Assembly (NCBI RefSeq): GCF_015999305.1
Contig: NZ_JAEAGP010000001.1
Location: 3,003,001-3,067,000, forward strand
Length of the DNA: 64,000 nt
Direction: 5' to 3'
DNA from: Erythrobacter sp. YJ-T3-07
Lineage (GTDB): Bacteria; Pseudomonadota; Alphaproteobacteria; Sphingomonadales; Sphingomonadaceae
The notes beneath the pieces were generated by a model. It saw only the letters and a program-made list of their open reading frames with translations. It had not been told where the DNA came from and searched no databases. Shown piece by piece: positions 1 to 8,115 of this stretch. The stretch's first letter is position 1. The number at the start of each line of letters is the position of its first letter. Both the position numbers and the translations under genes were made by a program.

Positions 1-13
1 CGCCGGAAAACCA

Positions 14-829
14 ATGCCCGAACTTCCCGAGGTCGAGACCACCGTGCGCGGGCTCGCCCTTCATCTGGAAAACCGCACCATCATCGCCGCGCGCACCGCG
101 CGGCCCGACATGCGCAGGCCCTTTCCCGACGGGCTGGGACAGGCGCTGGTCGGCGCGCGAGTCACCTCACTGGGGCGGCGCGCCAAGTTCGGCCTGATCC
201 ATACCGACCGGGACCAGACGCTGATCTTCCATCTGGGGATGAGCGGGCGCTGGCGGATCGATCCCGACCAGCCAGACCGGCACGATCACCTGCTGATCGA
301 AACCGAATCGAATCGATTCGCGCTCAACGATCCACGGCGATTCGGCTGGGTCGATCTGGTCGACACTGCTGCGCTCGACGCGTGGCCCAGCTTCGTCACC
401 ATGGGGCCCGAACCGCTCGGCCCAGACCTTACCGCCGCCCATCTGCGCGCCGCACTGGCCGGGCGCAGGCAGGCGATCAAGCTGCTGCTGCTCGACCAGC
501 GAATCGTCGCCGGCCTCGGCAATATCTACGTGTGCGAGGCGCTGTGGCGCGCGCGGATCAGCCCGAAGCGGGCAGGCGGCCGCGTCTCGCTGGCGGCGCT
601 GGAACGGCTGGTTACGGCGATTCGCGAGGTGCTGGAGCAATCGATTCGCGACGGCGGATCGACCTTGCGCGATTATGCCCGGCCCGATGGCGAACTGGGC
701 TATTTCTCCACCCGGTTCGACGTCTATGGACGCACCAGCGAATCGTGCCGACGCGAGGACGGCGGCCATATCGCCCGGATCGAACAGGGCGGTCGCAGCA
801 CCTGGTATTGCCCGGTCTGCCAGAGGTAG
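14..829 (+). CDS. mutM: Formamidopyrimidine-DNA glycosylase (Fpg/MutM)
   Basis: This bifunctional base-excision repair enzyme removes 8-oxoguanine and formamidopyrimidines and nicks the abasic site by beta/delta elimination. The 271-aa protein starts with MPELPEVE, which supplies the catalytic N-terminal proline and glutamate. A conserved lysine lies in the GRRAKFG segment, and the helix-two-turn-helix and zinc-finger region closes with GGRSTWYCPVCQR. The length is normal for the family. Only one cysteine of the usual first C-x2-C pair of the zinc finger is present (SESCRRE), so the fourth zinc ligand must be another residue or the finger is altered. It sits just upstream of rpsT and dnaA. 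Confidence 0.95.
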   Translation: MPELPEVETTVRGLALHLENRTIIAARTARPDMRRPFPDGLGQALVGARVTSLGRRAKFGLIHTDRDQTLIFHLGMSGRWRIDPDQPDRHDHLLIETESNRFALNDPRRFGWVDLVDTAALDAWPSFVTMGPEPLGPDLTAAHLRAALAGRRQAIKLLLLDQRIVAGLGNIYVCEALWRARISPKRAGGRVSLAALERLVTAIREVLEQSIRDGGSTLRDYARPDGELGYFSTRFDVYGRTSESCRREDGGHIARIEQGGRSTWYCPVCQR

Positions 830-964
830 GCTTTCGGCCAATTTCCTTGACGAGCCGGACACCGCGCCCTATGTGCGCGCCCTTCCGGCGAGCAATCGCC
901 GCTTCCAGGCATTGATTTTAAAAGCAGTTGGCTGCGCGCTTCGCGGCCAGAGACAAGGACGACC

Positions 965-1225
965 ATGGCCAATACGCCGCAAGCCCGCAAACGCATCCGT
1001 CGCAACGAGCGTCGCGCCGAAATCAACGGTGCGCGTATGAGCCGCATCCGCACCTTCCTGAAGAAGGTGGAGAGCGCGATCGAAGGCGGCGACAAGGAAA
1101 CCGCACAGACCGCCCTTCGCGCTGCTCAGCCCGAGCTGGCGCGCGGCGTTGCCCGCGGCGTTCTCCACAAGAACACCGCTTCGCGCAAGATGAGCCGGCT
1201 TTCCAAGCGGGTTGCCGCTCTCTAA
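965..1225 (+). CDS. rpsT: 30S ribosomal protein S20
   Basis: This is a primary 16S rRNA-binding protein of the small ribosomal subunit. The 86-aa basic protein starts [17 protein letters not shown] and has the helical S20 composition with the conserved [12 protein letters not shown] segment near the C-terminus. A short AGGACGACC stretch precedes the ATG. It lies between mutM and dnaA, an order familiar in alphaproteobacteria, and is followed by a strong hairpin terminator. Confidence 0.96.
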   Translation: MANTPQARKRIRRNERRAEINGARMSRIRTFLKKVESAIEGGDKETAQTALRAAQPELARGVARGVLHKNTASRKMSRLSKRVAAL

Positions 1226-1258
1226 GCTGCTTTCAGATTACAATCTGACCGCGTTTTC

Positions 1259-1290
1259 GGGGTCGTCGCCGTGTGCGACGGCCCCTTTTG
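1259..1290 (+). terminator. Rho-independent terminator of rpsT
   Basis: An 11-bp GC-rich stem (GGGGTCGTCGC paired with GCGACGGCCCC, with one G-U pair) and a 5-nt loop are followed by TTTTGGTTTT. It lies 33 bp after the rpsT stop. Confidence 0.85.
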
Positions 1291-1667
1291 GTTTTGTCTT
1301 AAAACCGACGCACAGGCTTCGCGATTCGGCCTAGGAATCCCGCCGATTCGAGGGGCTATCCGGGGCGAAAAAACAGCGTTTACAGTGCCTTAAACGGACG
1401 GCTGCGGCTCACACCACTGTCAATTTCTTTATTTCAAATTCGCTACCATTTCGCGCTTGCCCATCGGCCCCCAGACCTGTCTATTGATCGTCACCGCCGG
1501 GGAGGGACACCGCGGCAGGGACTAAATCGAAGATGGCCGGTGGGGGGCCTCAACACTGCTCGCGATGACACGCGATTCCGGTGAAGGGGGCGCTGTATCC
1601 ATCGAATGTAAACAGGGAACCCCGGAGGCGGCACGCGCTTCCGGAAGCGGAGGTCTATTAGCAAGTC
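1291..1667. other. dnaA upstream intergenic region
   Basis: This is about 377 bp without a convincing gene. It contains a more AT-rich patch around 1420-1450 (TTTCTTTATTTCAAATT) that could hold the dnaA promoter. I see no close match to a TTATCCACA DnaA box and no gene signature on either strand. Confidence 0.5.
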
Positions 1668-3122
1668 ATGGCACGTATTCCCGATACGAACGGTGCCGCG
1701 CGCAAGCGGGCCAAAGGCGAAGGCGAAGACATGGAGCGCGTGGCGCTGGCCGCGGACTGGGACGATATCAGCACCGGCCTGCGCAAGGATCTTGGCCATC
1801 AGCTGCACAGCCAGTGGATTAAGCCGATCCAGCTGGGCGAGTTCGACTCCGAAACCGGCACGCTGGCACTGTACCTGCCGTCGGAATTCGCCGCCGAGTG
1901 GGTCCGCAAGCATTTCGCCGACCGTCTCTCGCTCGCGTGGAAGATCATGCGCTCCGAGATCAAGACCGTCGCGATCGAGGTGCACCCCAGCCGTAAGCGG
2001 ATGGCCGACATCTCGCTGGGCGATTCGCGTCGCCCGGCCAATGACGGGCCCGAACTGCGCGTGGTCTCCGATGGCGGCTTCGGCGATCCGGGCTTCAGCA
2101 GCGTCGGCCTCGACGCTTCGCTGACCTTCGCCGCCTTCGTCACCGGCGATGCCAACGTGCTCGCCCGCAACGCCGCGCAGCGGATGGCCGCCAACGAAAA
2201 GCCGCAGTTCTCGCCGCTCTACATCAAGGCGGCGACCGGACAGGGCAAGACGCACCTGCTGCACGCGATCGGCCACCAGTTTCTCAGCCAGCACCCGCGT
2301 GCCCGGATCTTCTACTGTTCGGCAGAGCGCTTCATGGTCGAGTTCGTCCAGGCGCTGAAGCAGAACCGGATGATCGAATTCAAGACGCGCCTGCGCGGGT
2401 TCGACCTGCTGCTGGTCGACGATCTGCAGTTCATCATCGGCAAGGCCAGCGCTCAGGAAGAGCTGCTCTACACGATCGATCACCTGCTGTCGGAGGGCAA
2501 GCGACTGGTCTTCGCCGCCGACCGCGCACCGCAGGCGCTCGATTCGGTCGAGCCGCGCCTGCTCAGCCGCCTGTCGATGGGTCTGGTCGCGGACATCCAG
2601 CCCGCGGATCTGGAACTGCGCCGCTCGATCCTCGAATCGAAGCTGACCCGGTTTGCGCCGCTGAGCGTGCCCGACGATGTGGTCGACTTCCTCGCCCGCA
2701 CGATCACCCGCAATGTGCGCGAGCTGGTCGGCGGCCTCAACAAGCTGATCGCCTACGCCCAGCTGACCGGTCAGCCGGTCTCGCTGCAGCTCGCCGAAGA
2801 ACAGCTGACCGATATCCTGTCGGCCAACCGCCGCCGGATCACGATCGACGAGATCCAGCGCACCGTGTGCCAGTTCTACCGGATCGACCGCAGCGAGATG
2901 AGCAGCAAGCGCCGCACCCGCGCGGTGGTCCGTCCGCGGCAGGTGGCGATGTACCTCTCCAAGGTGCTGACCCCGCGCAGCTATCCCGAAATCGGGCGCA
3001 AGTTCGGTGGGCGCGACCACTCGACGGTGATCCACGCGGTCAAGCTGATCGAGGACCTGCGCACCCGCGACGCCGATATGGACGGTGACGTGCGCAGCCT
3101 GCTGCGCCAGCTCGAAAGCTGA
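1668..3122 (+). CDS. dnaA: Chromosomal replication initiator DnaA
   Basis: DnaA binds DnaA boxes and unwinds oriC to load the replicative helicase. The protein has an N-terminal interaction domain, then an AAA+ core with the P-loop segment ATGQGKTHLLHAIG and a Walker B in LLLVDDLQF. The C-terminal domain IV carries the DNA-binding signature GGRDHSTVIHAVKLIEDL. The first glycine of the usual P-loop is alanine here. The start is uncertain. The ATG at 1668 has a distant GGAGG, while the in-frame ATG at 1731 has a well-spaced GAAGG and would give 463 aa instead of 484. Confidence 0.96.
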   Translation: MARIPDTNGAARKRAKGEGEDMERVALAADWDDISTGLRKDLGHQLHSQWIKPIQLGEFDSETGTLALYLPSEFAAEWVRKHFADRLSLAWKIMRSEIKTVAIEVHPSRKRMADISLGDSRRPANDGPELRVVSDGGFGDPGFSSVGLDASLTFAAFVTGDANVLARNAAQRMAANEKPQFSPLYIKAATGQGKTHLLHAIGHQFLSQHPRARIFYCSAERFMVEFVQALKQNRMIEFKTRLRGFDLLLVDDLQFIIGKASAQEELLYTIDHLLSEGKRLVFAADRAPQALDSVEPRLLSRLSMGLVADIQPADLELRRSILESKLTRFAPLSVPDDVVDFLARTITRNVRELVGGLNKLIAYAQLTGQPVSLQLAEEQLTDILSANRRRITIDEIQRTVCQFYRIDRSEMSSKRRTRAVVRPRQVAMYLSKVLTPRSYPEIGRKFGGRDHSTVIHAVKLIEDLRTRDADMDGDVRSLLRQLES

Positions 3123-3172
3123 TCGCACCACCCGCAGCCGGCCCGCAGCCGATCGACAGCTTGCACACCGAT

Positions 3173-3204
3173 TGTCGACAGACCCATCCACAGGTCTGTC
3201 GACA
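3173..3204. repeat. 12-bp perfect inverted repeat downstream of dnaA
   Basis: TGTCGACAGACC and its exact complement GGTCTGTCGACA flank an 8-nt loop CATCCACA. TCGACAG also occurs just upstream at about 3154, so the motif recurs in the dnaA-DUF983 gap. No T-run follows, so it may be a protein-binding site or an RNA hairpin rather than a classical terminator. Confidence 0.6.
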
Positions 3205-3234
3205 GCTCGGTCACAGGCTGCCAACAGCGTTTCC

Positions 3235-3660
3235 ATGGCCGATCCCCAGCCTTGCCCACAGCGAGTCGACTTGCCCGCGACGCTCGGCGCCGCGCTGCTG
3301 CGGGGCTTGCGCAGCACCTGCCCGCGCTGCGGCGAGGGGCGGCTGTTTCGCAAGTGGATCAAGCCGGTCGATGCCTGCCCGCATTGCGCGCAGGACTGGT
3401 CGGTCCAGCAGGCGGACGACTTCCCTGCCTATATCGGCATCTTCGTGGTCGGGCATCTGCTCGCGCCGGTCGTGATCGCGATGATCGGGACCTACGACAT
3501 GTCGCCGATCCTGACGCTGGCGATCATCCTGCCGGTCGCGGTGGCGATGCTGCTGGCGATGCTCCAGCCGGTAAAGGGCAGCGTGATCGCCTTCCTGTGG
3601 CGGTTCGGCATCGGCAGCTTCGTGCAGGAGCGGCGCGACGAGGATTCCGACAAACCGTGA
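3235..3660 (+). CDS. DUF983 family membrane protein
   Basis: This is a 141-aa protein of unknown function. An N-terminal zinc ribbon (CPRCGEG near residue 29 and CPHC near residue 48) is followed by two hydrophobic helices (about residues 62-82 and 88-110) and a charged tail. This is the layout of the DUF983 family common in alphaproteobacteria. I chose the ATG at 3235 because an upstream in-frame extension would be arginine/serine-rich and overlap the dnaA end and the inverted repeat. Its stop overlaps the next gene's GTG start (GTGA), suggesting translational coupling. Confidence 0.8.
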   Translation: MADPQPCPQRVDLPATLGAALLRGLRSTCPRCGEGRLFRKWIKPVDACPHCAQDWSVQQADDFPAYIGIFVVGHLLAPVVIAMIGTYDMSPILTLAIILPVAVAMLLAMLQPVKGSVIAFLWRFGIGSFVQERRDEDSDKP

Positions 3661-4430
3661 CCATCGCACCCGAACGGCTTGAGCGTTTCGCGCGTCACAT
3701 CGTGCTGCCCGAAGTGGGCGGCGCGGGGCAGGCCGCGCTGGCGGACATGCATGTCGCGCTGATCGGCCTCGGCGGAATCGGCAGCCCGGCGCTGCAATAT
3801 CTCGCGGGCGCAGGCGTCGGACGCTTCACGCTGGTCGATTCGGGCGATGTCGAGCTGTCCAACCTCCAGCGCCAGACGATCTACACGACTCGCGACATCG
3901 GCCATGCCAAGGCGGTCGCCGCGCGCCGCTGGCTCGCCAATTTCGACAATGGCCTGACCGCCGACGTACGCGACGACCGGATCGATTCGGCCAATGCCGC
4001 CGCGTTGATCGAGGATGCGGATCTGGTGCTCGACGGGACGGACAATTTCGCCACCCGCCTCGCCGTGTCGGACGCCTGCGTTGCGGCGCGCGTGCCGCTG
4101 CTCTCCGCCGCGGTGGGCCGCTTCCAGGGCCAGGTCGGCGCCTTCGCGGGCCACCTGCCCGAACACGCCTGCTACCGCTGCTTCGTCGGCGATGCCTTCG
4201 ATGCCGAGGATTGCGACACCTGCGCCGAAGACGGCGTGCTGGGCGCGATGGTCGGCTGGGTCGGCAGCTTCGCCGCAATGCAGGCGATCCGCGTGCTGCT
4301 GTGCGGGGTGAGCGCGCTGGGCGATCCGCAATGGGGCACGCTGCACCTGATGGAGGGGCTCAGCCCCGCGATGCGAAGCTTCCAGATTGCAAAAGATCCG
4401 GCGTGCAAGGGATGCGGCTCAGCCGCCTAG
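3657..4430 (+). CDS. HesA/MoeB/ThiF family E1-like adenylyltransferase
   Basis: Members of this family activate the C-terminal glycine of a ubiquitin-like sulfur carrier (MoaD or ThiS) by adenylation, for molybdopterin or thiamine synthesis. The 257-aa protein has the nucleotide-binding motif GLGGIGS at about residues 37-43, the LVDxDxVELSNLQRQ segment, and a conserved cysteine before AEDGVLG. The zinc cysteines are CYRC and, near the end, CKGC. There is no C-terminal rhodanese domain. Which carrier it serves cannot be told from context. It starts at a GTG overlapping the DUF983 stop, and its 3' end overlaps the convergent sirtuin gene by 12 bp. Confidence 0.85.
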   Translation: MTIAPERLERFARHIVLPEVGGAGQAALADMHVALIGLGGIGSPALQYLAGAGVGRFTLVDSGDVELSNLQRQTIYTTRDIGHAKAVAARRWLANFDNGLTADVRDDRIDSANAAALIEDADLVLDGTDNFATRLAVSDACVAARVPLLSAAVGRFQGQVGAFAGHLPEHACYRCFVGDAFDAEDCDTCAEDGVLGAMVGWVGSFAAMQAIRVLLCGVSALGDPQWGTLHLMEGLSPAMRSFQIAKDPACKGCGSAA

Positions 4431-5132
4431 CAGCTCGTCCACCCACGCAGGCACCAGTTCCCCCGCCCTGCCCTGGTGCGATTCGTCGAACCAGTGCGAG
4501 CCTTCGCTGCGTTCGAGATTGAGCTCCAGCGTGCGCGCGCCGTAGGCCGCAGCTTCTTGCACGAAACCTGCCGCGGGATAGACCGCGCCGCTGGTCCCGA
4601 TCGAGACGAACAGGTCCGCACCGGCCAGCGCAGCATATATCCGCTCCATCTCGTAGGGCATCTCGCCGAACCACACGATGTCGGGCCGCAGCGCGGGCGC
4701 GCCGCACGCCTCGCACGCCGGCGCATCGCCGAGCGGACCGTGCCACTCCATACGCGCACGGCACGCCGTGCACAGCGCGCTGCGCAGCCGACCGTGCATG
4801 TGGAGCACGCTCTTCGCCCCCGCACGCTCGTGCAGGTCGTCGACGTTCTGGGTGACGATCAGCAGGCTGCGCGATTCGTCACGCGGCCATTCGGACTCGA
4901 GCCGGGCGAGCGCGCGGTGCGCCGCATTGGGCTCCACCGTGTCGAGCGTCGCCCGGCGTGCATCGTAGAAGCCCTGCACCAGCGCCGGATTGCGCGCGAA
5001 AGCCTCTGGCGTTGCGACATCTTCTATCCGGTGCCGTTCCCACAGCCCGCCCGCGTCGCGAAACGTATCGATCCCGCTTTCTGCGGAAATTCCTGCGCCG
5101 GTCAGGATGACGATGTTGCGAATGTCTGCCAT
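4419..5132 (-). CDS. NAD-dependent protein deacylase (sirtuin, CobB-like)
   Basis: Sirtuins remove acyl groups from protein lysines using NAD+. The 237-aa protein carries GAGISAESGIDTFRD for NAD binding, TQNVDDLHERAG, and a catalytic histidine at about residue 113 in HMHG. A zinc site is formed by C121, C124, C140 and C143. The Y-x-x-R pair at residues 56-59 (YDAR) is the signature of class III sirtuins, which act on succinyl and malonyl lysines, so desuccinylase activity is likely as well as deacetylation. The start ATG at 5132 is divergent from dapB, 33 bp away. A longer in-frame extension upstream only shadows dapB. Confidence 0.92.
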   Translation of the reverse strand: MADIRNIVILTGAGISAESGIDTFRDAGGLWERHRIEDVATPEAFARNPALVQGFYDARRATLDTVEPNAAHRALARLESEWPRDESRSLLIVTQNVDDLHERAGAKSVLHMHGRLRSALCTACRARMEWHGPLGDAPACEACGAPALRPDIVWFGEMPYEMERIYAALAGADLFVSIGTSGAVYPAAGFVQEAAAYGARTLELNLERSEGSHWFDESHQGRAGELVPAWVDELLGG

Positions 5133-5165
5133 GCACCCATCAAACACCGGCAAGGCGCGAGGGCA

Positions 5166-5894
5166 ATGGCAGCAATTGGAATCATCGGGCGCGACGGGCG
5201 CATGGGGCAGGCAATCGCTGCGGCTATCGAGAGCGGCGAGCACACGCTGGCAGGCGCGGTCGACAAGGGCGAGGATGTCGCCGGCCTCGCCGATCGTAGC
5301 GAGGTGCTGATCGACTTCTCCGCTCCGCAGGCGCTCGAAAGCAATCTGCACGCCGCCGTCGGCGCGGGGGTTCCGCTGCTGATCGGCACCACCGGGCTGG
5401 AGGAAGCGCACCACACCGCGATCGACAATGCCGCGCGCGCAGTCGCGGTGCTGCAGACGGGCAATACCTCGCTCGGGGTGACCATGCTCGCGCGGCTGGT
5501 GCGCGAGGCGGCAGGGGCGCTGGCGCAGGGCTGGGATATCGAGATCGTCGAGATGCACCACCGCGCGAAGGTCGACGCGCCATCTGGCACCGCACTGCTG
5601 CTGGGCGAAGCCGCGGCAAGCGGGCGCGGGATCGACCTCGCGCAGAATTCCGAACGCGGCCGCGACGGGCACACCGGCGCACGGGGCGATGTTGCGATCG
5701 GCTTCGCAAGCCTGCGCGGCGGCACGGTCGCGGGCGAGCACTCGGTCATCCTGGCAGGCGAGAACGAGCGAATCGTGCTCAGCCACGTGGCCGAGGATCG
5801 CACGCTGTTCGCCCGCGGCGCGCTGACCGGCGCGGCGTGGCTGATCGGCAAGCAGCCGGGGCGCTATTCGATGGAAGACGTGCTCGGGCTCTAG
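5166..5894 (+). CDS. dapB: 4-hydroxy-tetrahydrodipicolinate reductase
   Basis: DapB catalyses the NAD(P)H-dependent step to tetrahydrodipicolinate in lysine and diaminopimelate synthesis. The 242-aa protein has an N-terminal Rossmann motif (GIIGRDGRMGQAI), an IGTTG segment, and the catalytic region EIVEMHHRAKVDAPSGTAL with conserved His and Lys residues. The start ATG at 5166 was chosen because the protein begins directly with the nucleotide-binding strand. The nth gene follows 4 bp downstream. dapE, from the same pathway, is about 3 kb away. Confidence 0.95.
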   Translation: MAAIGIIGRDGRMGQAIAAAIESGEHTLAGAVDKGEDVAGLADRSEVLIDFSAPQALESNLHAAVGAGVPLLIGTTGLEEAHHTAIDNAARAVAVLQTGNTSLGVTMLARLVREAAGALAQGWDIEIVEMHHRAKVDAPSGTALLLGEAAASGRGIDLAQNSERGRDGHTGARGDVAIGFASLRGGTVAGEHSVILAGENERIVLSHVAEDRTLFARGALTGAAWLIGKQPGRYSMEDVLGL

Positions 5895-5898
5895 CGGC

Positions 5899-6549
5899 AT
5901 GACCAAGGACCAGATCTTCGAATTCTTCCGCCGCCTGGCCGAAGGCAATCCCGCGCCCGAGACCGAGCTGGAATACGGCAATGCCTACCAGTTGCTGGTG
6001 GCGGTGACGCTGAGTGCGCAGGCGACCGACGTCGGCGTCAACAAGGCGACCCGCGCGCTGTTCGCGCAGGTGGAGACCCCGCAGCAGATGCTCGATCTGG
6101 GCGAGGATGGGCTGAAGGAACACATCAAGACGATCGGCCTGTTCAACTCCAAGGCGAAGAACGTGATCGCGATGGCCCGCCTGCTGGTCGACGAGCATGG
6201 CGGCGAGGTGCCGCAGACGCGTGATGAGCTGGTCACCCTCCCCGGCGTCGGCCGCAAGACCGCCAATGTCGTGCTCAATTGCGCCTTCGGGCAGGAGACC
6301 TTCGCGGTCGACACGCATATCTTCCGCGTCGGCAACCGCACCGGCCTCGCCAAGGGCAAGACGCCCGAGGCGGTCGAGGCCAAGCTGGAAAAGCGCGTCC
6401 CCGGCCCCTTCCGCCTCCATGCGCACCACTGGCTGATCCTGCACGGTCGCTACGTGTGCAAGGCGCGAACGCCCGAATGCTGGCACTGCGAGCTCGTCGA
6501 CCTGTGCAGCTTCCGCAAGAAGGTGCTTGAGAAGCCGAAAGGCCGCTAG
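5899..6549 (+). CDS. nth: Endonuclease III
   Basis: Nth is the base-excision glycosylase/AP lyase for oxidised pyrimidines. The 216-aa protein has the helix-hairpin-helix LPGVGRKTANVV with the catalytic lysine K120 and the catalytic aspartate D138 in VDTHIFR. The [4Fe-4S] cluster ligands are C187, C194, C197 and C203, with the canonical C-x6-C-x2-C-x5-C spacing. It follows dapB by 4 bp and is probably co-transcribed. Confidence 0.96.
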   Translation: MTKDQIFEFFRRLAEGNPAPETELEYGNAYQLLVAVTLSAQATDVGVNKATRALFAQVETPQQMLDLGEDGLKEHIKTIGLFNSKAKNVIAMARLLVDEHGGEVPQTRDELVTLPGVGRKTANVVLNCAFGQETFAVDTHIFRVGNRTGLAKGKTPEAVEAKLEKRVPGPFRLHAHHWLILHGRYVCKARTPECWHCELVDLCSFRKKVLEKPKGR

Positions 6550-6815
6550 CGGTCGGGCTTCCCGTCTAGGCAGATGGTCTCGCCCGGCTGCAGCGTGGCC
6601 TGCGGGCTGATGCCTTCGAGATAGATTAGCGTCTGCGCTTCCTGCTGGTTCATCCCCATCGCCGTCGCGTGCGCCATCAGCTGGGGCACGGTGAAGCCCG
6701 CGCCGTCCTGCGGCACGGTGATCAGCGTGCCGCCGCAGCCCGCATTGCCGCCTTGCGTACAGCCGCCCAGCAGCGCGAGCGTGAACCCAATCGCGAGAAC
6801 GCGGAGGCTAGACAT
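6546..6815 (-). CDS. Small putative lipoprotein of unknown function
   Basis: The 89-aa protein has a lipoprotein signal peptide with lipobox LGGC near residue 19, then a short mature domain with two further cysteines. The mature part (FTVPQLMAHATAMGMNQQEA) looks helical and resembles short lysin-motif-like sequences, but no family is recognised. It begins inside the last codons of the upstream symporter gene (8-bp overlap) and converges on nth with a 4-bp overlap. Confidence 0.7.
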   Translation of the reverse strand: MSSLRVLAIGFTLALLGGCTQGGNAGCGGTLITVPQDGAGFTVPQLMAHATAMGMNQQEAQTLIYLEGISPQATLQPGETICLDGKPDR

Positions 6816-8046
6816 CGTCCGCGCTGATCAGTTCCTCGCGATCCAGCTCGCCGGTCATGTTGGCGACCGTCACCGCCACCGCCGCGTCGCCGCTGACATT
6901 GGTGGTAGTGCGCATCATGTCCATGATCCGGTCGACCCCGGCGACGAAGGCGATCGTTTCCAGCGGCACGCCGACCGCGCCGAACACCAGCGCCATCATG
7001 ATCAGCCCCGCGCCGGGAATGCCCGCCGCGCCGACCGCGCCCAGAGTCGCGAGGATCGAGATCAGGAAATACTGGCCCCAGCTCAGATCCACGCCGAACA
7101 CCTGCGCACCGAACAGCGTCGCAAGGCCGAGATACATCGCGGTACCGTTCATGTTGATCGTCGCACCTAGCGCGATCACGAAGCTGGCGACCGAGTTGGA
7201 GACGCCCAGGTTCCGCTCCGCACAGCGCAGCGTCACCGGCAGCGTCGCGTTGGAGCTGGCGGTCGAATAGCTGACCGCCATCGCGTCCACGATCCCGCGG
7301 AAGAAGCCGATCACCGGCAGCCGGGCGATGAACTTTATCATTGCCGAATACATGACGAGGATGATCAGCAGGCAGCCGAAATAGTTGAGGCCGACAAGCT
7401 TGCCGAGCGCGACCAGCGCATCGAAGCCCAGCGTCCCCGCGACCCACGCCATCAGCGCGAAGACGCCGAAGGGGGTCAGCTCCATCACGACCATGGTGAC
7501 GTTCTGCATCACCACCGCGCCCGAATCGAAGATCTTCTGGACCGGGCCGCCCTCTTCCTTCGCCATCAGAATGCCGACGCCGATCAGCAGGCTGAATACA
7601 ATCAGCGGAAGCACGTTGACGTCCGCCATCACCTCGACCGGGCTTTGCGGCACGATGCTCAGGACCATTTCGCGCCAAGTCGTCTCGTTGGGTGGCGGGG
7701 TCGGCCCGAGGTCGAGGCCGCTGGTGTCGACGCCCACGCCCGGCTGGATGACCGTGCCGAGGAACAGCCCCAGCCACACCGCGATCTGTCCGGTGACCAC
7801 GAACAGCAGCAGCGCACGGCCGCCCACGGCACCGAGCTTGCGCAGATCGCCGATCGCCGCGACGCCCGAGACGAGGCTGAAGAAGATCAGCGGGACGACC
7901 AGCATCTTGATGAAGGCGATGAAGACGTCGCCGATGATCTTGATGCTCTCCGCCTCAGGCCCCCACAGCAGGCCGGTGGCGATGCCCAGCACGAGTGCGG
8001 CGATCACCCGCTGCCACAGCGGAATGGCGAACCATGCCTTGAACAT
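6808..8046 (-). CDS. Dicarboxylate/amino acid:cation symporter (DAACS family)
   Basis: This 412-aa inner-membrane transporter belongs to the GltP/DctA glutamate/C4-dicarboxylate:cation symporter family. It has about eight hydrophobic helices and two hairpin loops. A serine-rich hairpin segment (SYSTASSNATLPVTL) and an INMNGTAMYLG motif in the substrate/cation site are visible, as is AGIPGAG. The exact substrate cannot be deduced. The small lipoprotein gene overlaps its 3' end. Confidence 0.9.
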   Translation of the reverse strand: MFKAWFAIPLWQRVIAALVLGIATGLLWGPEAESIKIIGDVFIAFIKMLVVPLIFFSLVSGVAAIGDLRKLGAVGGRALLLFVVTGQIAVWLGLFLGTVIQPGVGVDTSGLDLGPTPPPNETTWREMVLSIVPQSPVEVMADVNVLPLIVFSLLIGVGILMAKEEGGPVQKIFDSGAVVMQNVTMVVMELTPFGVFALMAWVAGTLGFDALVALGKLVGLNYFGCLLIILVMYSAMIKFIARLPVIGFFRGIVDAMAVSYSTASSNATLPVTLRCAERNLGVSNSVASFVIALGATINMNGTAMYLGLATLFGAQVFGVDLSWGQYFLISILATLGAVGAAGIPGAGLIMMALVFGAVGVPLETIAFVAGVDRIMDMMRTTTNVSGDAAVAVTVANMTGELDREELISADDV

Positions 8047-8115
8047 TCACTTCCCCCAAGAATCTCTAGCCGCCCCTAGTGCCGTTGCCGGAGGAAGACG
8101 GCAAGCCTTGCGCGT

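Noticed and set aside
3123..3234. oriC next to dnaA
   Set aside because: Only loose DnaA-box-like pieces are present, no cluster and no AT-rich unwinding region; oriC lies elsewhere in many alphaproteobacteria.
1491..3362. 623-codon open frame antisense to dnaA
   Set aside because: It is a shadow of dnaA caused by high third-position GC; it has no family features or ribosome-binding site.
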